Shown here: piece after piece, positions 24,655-32,840 of the stretch | Layout of the letters: the number at the start of each line of letters is the position of its first letter | How positions within the stretch are numbered: position 1 is the first letter of the stretch | Assembly (NCBI RefSeq): GCF_007625205.1 | Contig: NZ_VMNI01000001.1 | Span: 62,001-126,000, forward strand | Length of the DNA stretch: 64,000 bases | Direction of reading: 5' to 3' | Origin: Denitromonas ohlonensis | Lineage (GTDB): Bacteria > Pseudomonadota > Gammaproteobacteria > Burkholderiales > Rhodocyclaceae | Notes under the pieces: generated by a model | The model's database searches: none | What the model was told of the DNA's origin: nothing | The model's input: only the letters and a program-made list of their open reading frames with translations | Program-made: the position numbers and the translations under genes

Positions 24655-24914
24655 GCAGTGTCGGGGGCTCGGGCGTTGTTGTCTGGCGGGACCGCAGCAC
24701 GCCACGGCCAGTGCCCTCAACCGGGGCGTGGCTAATCAACGACCGCCGAACAAGCATTCTTGAATGCCCACGCCGCGCCCAGAAAAGCCGCCCCGCATCG
24801 ACGAATCCGCCGTGGGGTGGGGTTTGCGGCCGATCACACCCAGCACGGCCACGCCGCGCGTCAGTCTGCGCCACAAGCTTTTACACTTGCGCGGCGGCGC
24901 CCCCTGCCGCAGCG

Positions 24915-25331
24915 TCAGCTGGCGGCGGTGCGCACCCGAATGATGACGTCAACCTCTTCGAGCGTGAGGCCGGACGGCAACTCCGGCATACCGACCACCT
25001 GCAGTTCGTCGGCCGCCACATCGGTGAGTTGCCCGCTGTCCTCGTTGTACAGATGGTAGTGAGGCGCCGTATTGGAGTCGTAGACGACGCGCTCCCGATC
25101 GACGATGAGCTCTCTGACCAATTTCTTTTCCCTGAACAGTTTGAGCGTGTTGTAAACAGTCGCCCGCGAGGTCTCGGGAACATGCTCGCGCACCGCGCTG
25201 AAGACCTGGTCGGCAGACATGTGGGCCGGTTTCGACAACATGACGTGCGCAATCTCCACGCGCTGCAAGGTGACCGGGATGCCGGCCTCTCGCAGCCGAT
25301 CGGCCATCTGTCGGTGGATTGAAGTGTCCAT
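24915..25331 (-). CDS. Fur-family regulator, Irr/PerR-like
   Basis: A 138-aa Fur-superfamily repressor: winged HTH at about 10-85 (TLQRVEIAHVM, TSRATVYNTLKLF) and dimerisation/metal domain with HYHLYNEDSGQ. It contains no cysteine, so the structural zinc CxxC pairs of Fur/PerR are absent, as in Irr. Start ATG 25331 has GGAG 7 nt upstream; the TTG 3 nt earlier is not needed. It follows a cytochrome c peroxidase gene by 99 bp on the same strand, and a TTTAGA/TCTAAA palindrome lies upstream of that gene. Confidence 0.85.
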   Translation of the reverse strand: MDTSIHRQMADRLREAGIPVTLQRVEIAHVMLSKPAHMSADQVFSAVREHVPETSRATVYNTLKLFREKKLVRELIVDRERVVYDSNTAPHYHLYNEDSGQLTDVAADELQVVGMPELPSGLTLEEVDVIIRVRTAAS

Positions 25332-25433
25332 CAAATGTCTCCGTCGGGAACGCGGCCATCTGCGTGTGGCCTGTCCGGCGATGCCGGCGCTGCCTAAGTG
25401 TAGGCGGCCGCGGCCCGACGGTCCAGACGGGTC

Positions 25434-26429
25434 TCAGAACGGCTTCGGCCGCGGCGTGCTGTCGCTCGACGGCGCCAGGATCGGCAGCGTGAAGCTGGGC
25501 TGGTCGCCGGTCAGCGTCTTGAGGAAAGCCACGATGCTGGCGTTTTCCTCGGCATTGAAGGTGCGTCCAAGCTGCAGGCGCCCCATGATGTCGACCGCCT
25601 CGGTGAGCGTATTGGCCGCGCCATCATGGAAGTACGGGTAGGTCATTTCCACATTGCGCAGCGTCGGCACCTTGAAGCTGAACCGGTCGATATCCTGCCC
25701 GGTGACCGCCGAGCGCCCCTCCGCCGGGCTGGTCGCCTTGTACGGCTCGACCACGCCCATCTTCTGGAAGGAATTTCCGCCAACCGCCGCGCCGTTGTGG
25801 CAGGCCACACAGCCGCTGCTTTTAAAGAGCTGATAGCCCACCTGCTCCTGCGCCGTCAGCGCATCGGCCTTGCCGAGTAGCCATTGGTCGAAGCGCGAAT
25901 TGGGCGTGACCAGGGTCTTTTCGAACTCGGCGATGGCCGAGGTCACCTGTTCAATGTCGATCTTGCCCGAACCGAACACTTGGGCAAACTCGCGCACATA
26001 GCCCGGGATCGACTCCAGCACGTTGACGGCCAGGGTATGGGTGAAGCCCATCTCACCCGGATTGGCGATCGGACCACCGGCCTGTGCCTTCAGGTCAGCG
26101 GCGCGGCCGTCCCAGAATTGCGCCACGTTCAGGCTGGAGTTGAGCACCGTGGGCGCGTTGATCGGTCCCTGCTGCCATTTGTCGCCGATCGAGGTCGGGA
26201 TGTTGTCGGTGCCCCCCATCGACAGGTTGTGGCAGGAGTTGCAGGAGATGAAACCGGACTTGGACAGGCGCGGGTCAAAGTAGAGCTTCTTGCCCAATTC
26301 GACCATACCGAGGTTGATGTTCTGTGGCGGCCGGATGACCTCGATCGGTTCATCCGCGGCGGGCGCCGCCGCAAACAGGGGCGCGCTCAGCGCGCAGGCG
26401 ATGGCAAGGGCAATTTGCGAGCGTTTCAT
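25434..26429 (-). CDS. Dihaem cytochrome c peroxidase
   Basis: A 331-aa periplasmic peroxidase of the CcpA/MauG family. Signal peptide residues 1-20 (cleavage near FAAA), then two c-type haem sites CNSCH (about 66) and CVACH (about 210), with the AEGRSAVTGQDIDRF and FKVPTLRNVEMT segments typical of the family. It reduces H2O2 with electrons from cytochrome c. Start ATG 26429 (MKRSQ) has GGAGG 9 nt upstream; two earlier ATGs lack one. An Irr/PerR-like palindrome and an FNR-like box lie upstream. Confidence 0.9.
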   Translation of the reverse strand: MKRSQIALAIACALSAPLFAAAPAADEPIEVIRPPQNINLGMVELGKKLYFDPRLSKSGFISCNSCHNLSMGGTDNIPTSIGDKWQQGPINAPTVLNSSLNVAQFWDGRAADLKAQAGGPIANPGEMGFTHTLAVNVLESIPGYVREFAQVFGSGKIDIEQVTSAIAEFEKTLVTPNSRFDQWLLGKADALTAQEQVGYQLFKSSGCVACHNGAAVGGNSFQKMGVVEPYKATSPAEGRSAVTGQDIDRFSFKVPTLRNVEMTYPYFHDGAANTLTEAVDIMGRLQLGRTFNAEENASIVAFLKTLTGDQPSFTLPILAPSSDSTPRPKPF

Positions 26430-26498
26430 GATGGACATCCTCCAGCACAAGAAAATGACGGCGAATCGGGCAATCGGCTCTGAAGGGTGATGTCATTT

Positions 26499-26515
26499 TT
26501 TAGACTTGTTCTAAA
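26499..26515. promoter_or_regulatory. Irr/PerR-like operator upstream of the cytochrome c peroxidase
   Basis: TTTAGA-CTTGT-TCTAAA has perfect 6-bp arms and closely resembles the TTTAGAANNNTTCTAAA-type sites bound by Irr and PerR. It lies 70-86 bp before the peroxidase ATG, and a Fur/Irr-type gene lies downstream of that peroxidase gene. A role in peroxide- or iron-responsive repression is inferred. Confidence 0.6.
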
Positions 26516-26553
26516 TGCTGGAGTGATTTAACGCCCGGCGGCCACCCCCAATA

Positions 26554-26567
26554 TTGATCTGCATCAG
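26554..26567 (-). promoter_or_regulatory. FNR/ANR-like box upstream of the cytochrome c peroxidase
   Basis: TTGATCTGCATCAG matches TTGAT-N4-ATCAA at 9 of 10 defined bases, 125-138 bp before the peroxidase ATG and about 40 bp beyond the Irr-like palindrome. FNR/ANR control of bacterial cytochrome c peroxidases is well documented. Confidence 0.5.
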
Positions 26568-26623
26568 AAACGCAAAAATATCGACGCTGTCGCCGCAGCG
26601 CGGCCCGGCCAGTCGCTTCGCAC

Positions 26624-26649
26624 AAAAAAACGCCCCGGCGTCGGGGCGT
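26624..26649 (-). terminator. Rho-independent terminator of tusA
   Basis: On the minus strand ACGCCCCG and CGGGGCGT form a perfect 8-bp stem with a 4-nt loop, followed by seven T residues, 30 bp after the tusA stop. Confidence 0.88.
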
Positions 26650-26678
26650 TGTCGGACGAAGCGTATGGCGGGCACGCG

Positions 26679-26909
26679 CTATTTGCGCCGCAGGAAGAAC
26701 TCAAAGGTGCTCTCGCCCACGGCCTCGCTCTTGAGCAACTCGTTGCCGGTCTGGCGGGCAAAGGCTTCGAAGTCTTTCACCGAGCCGGGGTCGGTCGCCT
26801 GCACGCGCAGCACCTGCCCGGCCGCCATCTCCGAAAGCGCTTTCTTGGCCCGCAGGATCGGAAGCGGGCAGCTCAACCCGCTCGCGTCTACTTCTTTGTC
26901 GACATTCAT
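26679..26909 (-). CDS. TusA-family sulfurtransferase
   Basis: A 76-aa protein with the TusA/YeeD fold. LSCPLPILRAKKAL (residues 13-26) carries the persulfide-forming Cys14 and the CPxP motif, and DPGSVKDFEAFARQTGN is the second half of the fold. Such proteins relay sulfane sulfur for tRNA thiolation, molybdenum cofactor or sulfur oxidation. It stands alone with its own terminator. moaC and mnmA, two sulfur-linked or cofactor genes, lie 2 and 9 kb away but not in an operon with it. Confidence 0.85.
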   Translation of the reverse strand: MNVDKEVDASGLSCPLPILRAKKALSEMAAGQVLRVQATDPGSVKDFEAFARQTGNELLKSEAVGESTFEFFLRRK

Positions 26910-26965
26910 GTCAGCTCATTCCTTGTGGCGTTAGCGCAGCATTCTAGAGCGATGCGGCGCGCGCG

Positions 26966-28405
26966 TCACCGGCCGTCGCGACCGCGCCAGGCGCGTTCGT
27001 CATCATAGCGGGCGCGAAACTCTCTTAAGCGGGCATCCATCGCAGACTGCGTATAAAAATCGGCCTTACCTTCGCGTAGCGCAATTTCGAGCTGCCCGGC
27101 GGCCGAAGACCACGCGCCCTGCAAGGCGTAAACCTCGGCCTGGGCGCGATGCGACTCGCTCACGTTGCCGCTGGCCTGATAGGCCTTGGCCAGACGCGTC
27201 CAGCTATGGAAATCGTCCGGGCGTGTCGTGGTGGCCTCTCGCAGTTCGGCAATCGCGGTCTTCAGATCGCCCGCAGCGATACGGGCGTCAGCAAGCAAAT
27301 AGCCCAGATAGCGGGCCTGCGGATAGGTGGTGACGGCGGGTTTCAGGCGCGAGATGGCGGCCGCAAAGTCACGCCGCGCCATCGCCAGTTCGGCGCCCAG
27401 CGCGACGATCATGGCGCTTTGCTGCGCCTTCGGAAAATCACGCCAGGCCGCCTCGGCGCGATCCAGCTCATTCGCCCGCAGCGCGGCATGCACATAGGCG
27501 TAGCGCTGCGCGGCGGTCGGCTGCGTGGCTTTTTCCCAGGCCCGCGTTTCACGACGGAACACGTCTGGCGCGGCCCCTTCGAGCGTAGAGAGCCGGGCCT
27601 GAACCAAGGTGAAATCATTCGAACTGGTCACCTGCCGATAGCGCCCGCCTTCAACCCGGTTGCCCATGTCCGCGATCCGCTCGGTGGTCAGCGGGTGGGT
27701 GCGCAGATAAGCCGGGGCGTTGTTTTCGTACAGGCGGGTTTCCTGCTGCAGGCGCTCAAAAAAACTGGCCATCTGGCGGGTATCGAAACCCGCCGCGTCC
27801 AGCGTCTGCAGACCAATCCGGTCGGCCTCGCGTTCGAACTCGCGGGTGTAACCGAGCTGATTCTGGATGCCGGCGGCGGTGCCGCCCGCCACCGCCGCCT
27901 GAGCGATCTGGTCGCTGCTGCGTGCGGCGAGCACCGCCACCAGCAAAGAGGCCAGCATGATGATGCTCGACTGGCTTTGCTTGCCCACCAGGCGGGCGAT
28001 GTGGCGCTGCTCGACGTGGGCAATTTCGTGCGCCACCACCGAGGCCAACTCCGACTCGCTGCGTGCCGACAGAATCAGGCCAGTGTGCAGGCCGATGTAA
28101 CCGCCGGGCATCGCAAAGGCGTTGAGCGTCGGGTCGCGCAAGGCAAAAAACTGATAGCTGCCGCCGCTTTTGGTGGCCGCCACCAGGCGACCGCCCAGGT
28201 CGGTGAGATAGGACTCGACCTGCGGATCATCCAGATAGGAGGGCTCGCGCCAGCGTATTTCGCGGATGATCTGCTCGCCGATACGGCGTTCAGCCGCTTC
28301 CGACAGATCGGCCGCAGACGACTCACCCAGATCCGGCAAACCGGCCGCCACGCTCTGCACCGAGAGCACCGCACTGAGCCCGAAGGCTAGGATTCGTTTC
28401 ATCAT
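26966..28405 (-). CDS. BepA-like M48 metalloprotease with TPR region
   Basis: A 479-aa periplasmic protein. Signal peptide residues 1-21; M48 zinc protease domain about 60-260 with HEIAH (H126, E127, H130) and the third ligand in [11 protein letters not shown]; then tetratricopeptide-like helices to the C terminus. The architecture matches BepA/YfgC, which supports assembly and quality control of LptD and other outer membrane proteins. It is divergent from moaC (56-bp gap). Confidence 0.85.
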   Translation of the reverse strand: MMKRILAFGLSAVLSVQSVAAGLPDLGESSAADLSEAAERRIGEQIIREIRWREPSYLDDPQVESYLTDLGGRLVAATKSGGSYQFFALRDPTLNAFAMPGGYIGLHTGLILSARSESELASVVAHEIAHVEQRHIARLVGKQSQSSIIMLASLLVAVLAARSSDQIAQAAVAGGTAAGIQNQLGYTREFEREADRIGLQTLDAAGFDTRQMASFFERLQQETRLYENNAPAYLRTHPLTTERIADMGNRVEGGRYRQVTSSNDFTLVQARLSTLEGAAPDVFRRETRAWEKATQPTAAQRYAYVHAALRANELDRAEAAWRDFPKAQQSAMIVALGAELAMARRDFAAAISRLKPAVTTYPQARYLGYLLADARIAAGDLKTAIAELREATTTRPDDFHSWTRLAKAYQASGNVSESHRAQAEVYALQGAWSSAAGQLEIALREGKADFYTQSAMDARLREFRARYDDERAWRGRDGR

Positions 28406-28410
28406 GGTGG

Positions 28411-28419
28411 TGCTATGAT
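28411..28419 (+). promoter_or_regulatory. Extended -10 promoter element for moaC
   Basis: TGCTATGAT fits the extended -10 consensus TGNTATAAT with one mismatch, 42 bp before the moaC ATG in a 56-bp divergent gap; a -35 box is not obvious, as expected for extended -10 promoters. Confidence 0.4.
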
Positions 28420-28461
28420 ACCCGCGCCCTTAAACAGTTCCGCACCCGCGGCAGACGCATC

Positions 28462-28947
28462 ATGACGCAAGGCTTTACTCATTTCGACGCCGACGGCCAA
28501 GCGCACATGGTGGACGTCGGTGCCAAGGCCGAAACCCGCCGCATCGGCATCGCCGAAGGGCGCATCACGATGGCCCCGGAGACCTTTGCCATGGTGCAGT
28601 CCGGCAGCGCCAAAAAAGGCGACGTGATCGGCATCGCGCGCATCGCCGCCATCCAGGGCGCCAAACGCACGGCCGACCTGATTCCGCTGTGCCACCCGAT
28701 TCCGCTGACCCGCGTCACCGTCGACTTTGCGCTCGACGCCGCCGCCCACACCATCACCTGCACCGCCACCGCCGAAACCGTCGGCCGCACCGGGGTGGAG
28801 ATGGAAGCGCTCACCGCCGTGCAGGTCGGCCTGCTCACCATTTACGACATGTGCAAGGCGGTCGATCGCGGCATGACCATGGACAGCATCCGCCTGCTCG
28901 AAAAGCAGGGCGGCAAGTCAGGACACTGGCGCGCCGACGCCACCTGA
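28462..28947 (+). CDS. moaC: Cyclic pyranopterin monophosphate synthase MoaC
   Basis: A 161-aa cytoplasmic enzyme that completes conversion of GTP-derived 3',8-cyclo-GTP to cyclic pyranopterin monophosphate in molybdenum cofactor synthesis. [35 protein letters not shown] (split in the fold) and the C-terminal [10 protein letters not shown] carry the active-site Lys/Asp residues. Full length for the family. The MacA-like gene follows 10 bp later, so transcription may continue into it, with no obvious functional link. Confidence 0.95.
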   Translation: MTQGFTHFDADGQAHMVDVGAKAETRRIGIAEGRITMAPETFAMVQSGSAKKGDVIGIARIAAIQGAKRTADLIPLCHPIPLTRVTVDFALDAAAHTITCTATAETVGRTGVEMEALTAVQVGLLTIYDMCKAVDRGMTMDSIRLLEKQGGKSGHWRADAT

Positions 28948-28957
28948 CCGGCGCCGG

Positions 28958-30097
28958 ATGAAACGCCTCCTCTGGCTCGCACTCATCGCCGCCCTCGCCT
29001 ACGGCGGCTTCTACTTCTGGCAGACGCAAACGCAAGCGCCGACCGGCCCGCAGTGGCGCACCGCCACCGTTGACCGCGGCCCACTGGTGCGCAGCATCAA
29101 TGCCAGCGGCCCGGTGCGACCGGTGGTGCTGGTCAAGGTGGGCACGCGCATTTCGGGCAATATCGCCAAGCTCAACGCCGACTTCAATCAAGCCGTGAAG
29201 CAAGGCGAGATTCTGGCCGAATTGGACACCGCACTGATCCGCGCCGCGCTGGCACAGATCGAGGCCGAGATCGCCGCCGCGCATGCCGAGCGCGCGCTGG
29301 CAAAAACACAGCACGCACGCAACGTTCGCCTGGTCGATCAGGGCTTCATCGCCGCCAGCGTGCTCGACGAGTCCGCCGCCGCGCTGGCCGCGCGCAGCGC
29401 GCAAGTCGACCAGCTTGAGGCCCGCAAACGTCAGGAGCTGACCAACCTCGACCACGCCATCATCCGCGCGCCCATCGACGGCGTGGTGGTGGCGCGCGAT
29501 GTCGACCTCGGCCAGACCGTGGCCGCCAGTTTCCAGACACCGACGCTGTTCCAGATTGCCGGCGACCTCACCCACATGCAGATCGAAACCCGCGTGGCCG
29601 AAGCCGATGTGGGCGAACTGAAAGTTGGCCAGCCGGCCAGCTTCACGGTCGACGCCCATCCGAGCCTGCATCGCAGCGCGCAGGTGCGGCAGATCCGCCT
29701 CAACCCGACCATCGAACAGAACGTAGTGACCTACAACGTGGTGCTCGACACCGACAACGCCGACGGCCTGCTGCTGCCGGGCATGACGGCGCAAGTAAAC
29801 ATCGAACTGGCCCGTCGCGACGACGTATTGCGCGTGCCCAACGCCGCCCTGCGCTTTCGCCCGCCCGCCGACAAAACGGCCGAAGCCCCCGACGCCAAGC
29901 CGCACAGCAAGGGCCCGACGGTGTATCGCGCCAAGGGCCAGGCGCTCGAAGCGGTCAGCGTGCAGCTCGGCGCGACCAACGACACCCACACCGAGCTGCT
30001 CGACAGCCCGCTGGCCGCAGGCGACGCCATCGTGATTGGCGAGCGTAGCGGCGGCAATGCCGAGGGGCGCGGCAACTTCCGCCTGCGCCTGCACTGA
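28958..30097 (+). CDS. MacA-like efflux periplasmic adaptor
   Basis: A 379-aa membrane-fusion protein: N-terminal anchor helix (residues 3-20), two halves of a lipoyl-like domain around a short coiled-coil hairpin (about 85-155, rich in Ala/Glu/Arg), then beta-barrel domains (IEQNVVTYNVVL, PGMTAQVNI). These features mark MacA/HlyD adaptors that join an inner-membrane ABC pump to TolC-type channels. It overlaps the following ATPase gene by one base. The MacB-type permease of the set is 2.7 kb downstream, after two unrelated genes. Confidence 0.88.
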   Translation: MKRLLWLALIAALAYGGFYFWQTQTQAPTGPQWRTATVDRGPLVRSINASGPVRPVVLVKVGTRISGNIAKLNADFNQAVKQGEILAELDTALIRAALAQIEAEIAAAHAERALAKTQHARNVRLVDQGFIAASVLDESAAALAARSAQVDQLEARKRQELTNLDHAIIRAPIDGVVVARDVDLGQTVAASFQTPTLFQIAGDLTHMQIETRVAEADVGELKVGQPASFTVDAHPSLHRSAQVRQIRLNPTIEQNVVTYNVVLDTDNADGLLLPGMTAQVNIELARRDDVLRVPNAALRFRPPADKTAEAPDAKPHSKGPTVYRAKGQALEAVSVQLGATNDTHTELLDSPLAAGDAIVIGERSGGNAEGRGNFRLRLH

Positions 30098-30825
30098 TGG
30101 CAACCCACGCCGACGCGGCGCTGGTGATGCAGGGCATCGGCAAGTGCTACCAGTCGCCGGGGCAAGCGCCCGTCGATGTGCTGCATGCGCTGGATCTGAG
30201 CCTCGCCCCCGGTGACTTCGTGGCCTTGATGGGCCCGTCCGGCTCCGGCAAATCCACGCTCATGAACCTGCTCGGCTGCCTCGACACGCCGTCTGCCGGT
30301 AGCTATCGCATCGGCGACACGGCGGTCGAAGGTCTGTCCGGCGACGCCCTCGCCGCCTTGCGCAACCGCTTCTTCGGCTTCGTGTTCCAGGGCTTTAACC
30401 TGCTGCCGCGCGCCAACCTGATCGACAACGTCGCCCTGCCGCTGATGTACGCCGGCCTCTCGCACCGCGAACGCCAGAAGCGCGCCATTGCCATGCTCGA
30501 TCGGGTCGGCCTCGGCGGCTTGGGCGAGCGGACCCCAGCGCGCCTGTCCGGCGGCCAGCAACAGCGCGTGGCCATCGCCCGCGCACTGGCCAATGAACCG
30601 GCCTGGGTGCTGGCCGACGAGCCCACCGGCAACCTCGACTCGACCACCTCGGCACACATCATGGCACTGTTCGATACGCTCAACAGTCAGGGTGTGTCGA
30701 TCATCATGGTCACCCACGAAGAAGACGTGGCCGCCCATGCGCGACGTGTCATCCGCCTGCAAGACGGGCGCATCCAGTCCGACGTCTCGGCCGGCGCCGC
30801 CGGCAATCATCAATCTGTCACATAA
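30097..30825 (+). CDS. ABC transporter ATPase (MacB/LolD type)
   Basis: A 242-aa ATP-binding protein with Walker A GPSGSGKST, Q-loop FVFQGFNLLPR, signature LSGGQQQR, Walker B VLADEPTGNLDS and H-loop VTHEEDVA. Sequence details (LDTPSAGSYRIGD, DNVALPLMYAG) place it with MacB/LolD ATPases. Start overlaps the adaptor stop (TGATG). It should pair with the FtsX-type permease at 32841-34058. Confidence 0.93.
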   Translation: MATHADAALVMQGIGKCYQSPGQAPVDVLHALDLSLAPGDFVALMGPSGSGKSTLMNLLGCLDTPSAGSYRIGDTAVEGLSGDALAALRNRFFGFVFQGFNLLPRANLIDNVALPLMYAGLSHRERQKRAIAMLDRVGLGGLGERTPARLSGGQQQRVAIARALANEPAWVLADEPTGNLDSTTSAHIMALFDTLNSQGVSIIMVTHEEDVAAHARRVIRLQDGRIQSDVSAGAAGNHQSVT

Positions 30826-30846
30826 ACACAAGACAATGGTGGCCTC

Positions 30847-32358
30847 ATGAGTACCGAAACCGAACTCAAACTCGCCCTCGCCCCCGATGCGATCCGCGCC
30901 CTGCGTCGCCATCCGCTGGTCACCGGCGCCGAAAAACTCGGCAACGCACAAACCCTGATCAACACCTATTTCGACACCGCCGAGCTGACCCTGCACAAGG
31001 CGCGCATCGCCGTGCGCACCCGCAAGCAAGGCAACACCTGGCTGCAGACCATCAAGTGCGCGGCAAACTCGGCCGGCGGTCTCTCGTCGCGCCCCGAGTG
31101 GGAACAGCCCTACAGCGCCGAGTTCGATTTCTCGCAGATAGACGCCCCACCCGTGCGCAAGCGGCTCGAGGCCCTCGCCGGCGAGATCCAGCCGGTGTTC
31201 ACCACCACTTTCAAGCGCGAAACCCGACGGCTGACGCCCTCGCCCGAGGTTGAAGTGCTGATGATGATCGACCAGGGCCAGATCGACGCCGGCGAGCGGA
31301 AAGCACCGATCAGCGAAGTCGAGCTGGAGCTGGTCCGCGGCAACGCGCAAGACCTCTTCGCCATCGCCGGCACACTGGCCGAGCGCGTGGCCCTGATGCC
31401 CACCGACCGCAGCAAGGCCGAGCGCGGCTACCGCCTGTTTCTCGATACACCCGACGCTCCGCGGCAAGCGGCCAAGTCGGCGATTCACGCCAAACAGTCG
31501 CCCCTCGACGCTTTCCGCACCCTGGCCTTCGACGGCCTGCAGCAGTGGCAGGAAAACACCCTCGGCGCCCTGGTGCATGACGACCCGGAATATGTCCACC
31601 AGCTGCGCGTGGCGCTGCGCCGGCTGCGCTCACTGATCCGCCTGTTCGGCCCCGTCCTGCCCGACGCCTTCGCCGAGCGCTGGACCGAAGTCTTGCGCGA
31701 CACGGCCGCCGACCTCGGCGACACCCGCAATATCGACGTACTGCTGTCCGACATTCTCGACCCCGCCGAGCCCGAACCGCTGATGGGCGCCACGCTGACC
31801 GATCCGCTGCGCGCCCATGCACTCGCCCTGCGCGACGCCGCCCGCGCCGACGCACAGACCCGGCTGACCCACGCCGACCACGGCCAGCGCATTCTCGGTT
31901 TTGCCGCCGACATCCATCAGCTCAACGGCGACGCCCTCAACGCCGCCGCCGACCTCACCGCCTTTGCCCGGCTGCAACTGGCCACCCTGCGCAAACGCGC
32001 CCGCAAGCGCTTCACCACGGCCGACATTCTCGACCCCGATCAACTGCACGATCTGCGGGTCAGCCTCAAGCAACTGCGCTACGGCATCGAGTTCTTCCGG
32101 CCGCTGTTCGGCGGCAAGGACGTCAAACAATACCTGGCCGGCGTGCGTCAGGCACAGGCCGACCTGGGCTACCTGAACGACGCGGCCATCGCCCGCAGCC
32201 TGATGCTCGACTGGGCCGATCGCGAACCGGCGCTCATCGGCCCCGCCCACTTCACCATTGGCTGGCACGCCCCGCTGTACGCCCGCACACGGCGGCGCGT
32301 CCTGCTCGAAATCGAAGCCCTGCTGACGGGCAAAACCCCGTGGCGCGCCAGTCGCTGA
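30847..32358 (+). CDS. CYTH and CHAD domain protein
   Basis: A 503-aa protein. The N-terminal CYTH domain (residues 1-200) begins with ETELKLAL, the ExExK motif of tripolyphosphatases, and has paired charged strands (RRLTPSPEVEVLMMIDQG). The C-terminal CHAD domain (about 215-500) has the His-rich helices VHQLRVALRRLRSLIRLF and LHDLRVSLKQLRYGIEFF. CHAD domains bind polyphosphate; this fusion typically hydrolyses inorganic triphosphate or attends polyphosphate granules. It and SixA interrupt an ABC exporter operon; it starts 21 bp after the ATPase stop. Confidence 0.92.
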   Translation: MSTETELKLALAPDAIRALRRHPLVTGAEKLGNAQTLINTYFDTAELTLHKARIAVRTRKQGNTWLQTIKCAANSAGGLSSRPEWEQPYSAEFDFSQIDAPPVRKRLEALAGEIQPVFTTTFKRETRRLTPSPEVEVLMMIDQGQIDAGERKAPISEVELELVRGNAQDLFAIAGTLAERVALMPTDRSKAERGYRLFLDTPDAPRQAAKSAIHAKQSPLDAFRTLAFDGLQQWQENTLGALVHDDPEYVHQLRVALRRLRSLIRLFGPVLPDAFAERWTEVLRDTAADLGDTRNIDVLLSDILDPAEPEPLMGATLTDPLRAHALALRDAARADAQTRLTHADHGQRILGFAADIHQLNGDALNAAADLTAFARLQLATLRKRARKRFTTADILDPDQLHDLRVSLKQLRYGIEFFRPLFGGKDVKQYLAGVRQAQADLGYLNDAAIARSLMLDWADREPALIGPAHFTIGWHAPLYARTRRRVLLEIEALLTGKTPWRASR

Positions 32359-32377
32359 CGCCACCACCGAGGACACC

Positions 32378-32830
32378 ATGGACTTGTTGTTGTGGCGCCA
32401 CGCCGAAGCCGTTGACGGCACCCCCGACCTGACCCGCGAGCTCACCGAGCGCGGCCACAAACAGGCCAAGAAAATCGCGCAGTGGCTCAGCGAAAACCGC
32501 CCCAAACACCTGCGCACGCTGGTCAGCCCGTCGCTGCGTACGCGGCAGACGGTGGCTGCCTTTTCGGACAAATTCGAGATCGTGCCGGCGCTCGCGCCCG
32601 ACATGGGCGTGCCGGACATCCTCGCCGCCACCGGCTGGCCCGAAGGCCGGGGTGCCGCACTGCTGGTTGGCCACCAACCCTCACTCGGCCGTCTGGCCGC
32701 CTTGCTGCTATCGGGCAGCGAAGCCGACTGGACGATCAAGAAAGGCGCCCTGTGGTGGTTCAGCAACCGCGTGCGCAACGGCGAAACCCAGACCGTGCTG
32801 CGCGCCGTGATCTCGCCCGACCTGCTGTAA
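32378..32830 (+). CDS. sixA: SixA-type phosphohistidine phosphatase
   Basis: A 150-aa histidine phosphatase. It begins MDLLLWRHAEA with the catalytic RHxE-like core (RHAEA), LVSPSLRTRQTV carries the second phosphate-binding Arg, and VGHQPSLGRL carries the second catalytic His. SixA removes phosphate from histidine on phosphorelay/PTS proteins. It lies 19 bp after the CYTH-CHAD gene and 10 bp before the ABC permease; CHAD and SixA genes are often neighbours. Confidence 0.88.
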   Translation: MDLLLWRHAEAVDGTPDLTRELTERGHKQAKKIAQWLSENRPKHLRTLVSPSLRTRQTVAAFSDKFEIVPALAPDMGVPDILAATGWPEGRGAALLVGHQPSLGRLAALLLSGSEADWTIKKGALWWFSNRVRNGETQTVLRAVISPDLL

Positions 32831-32840
32831 AGTTTGGGGC

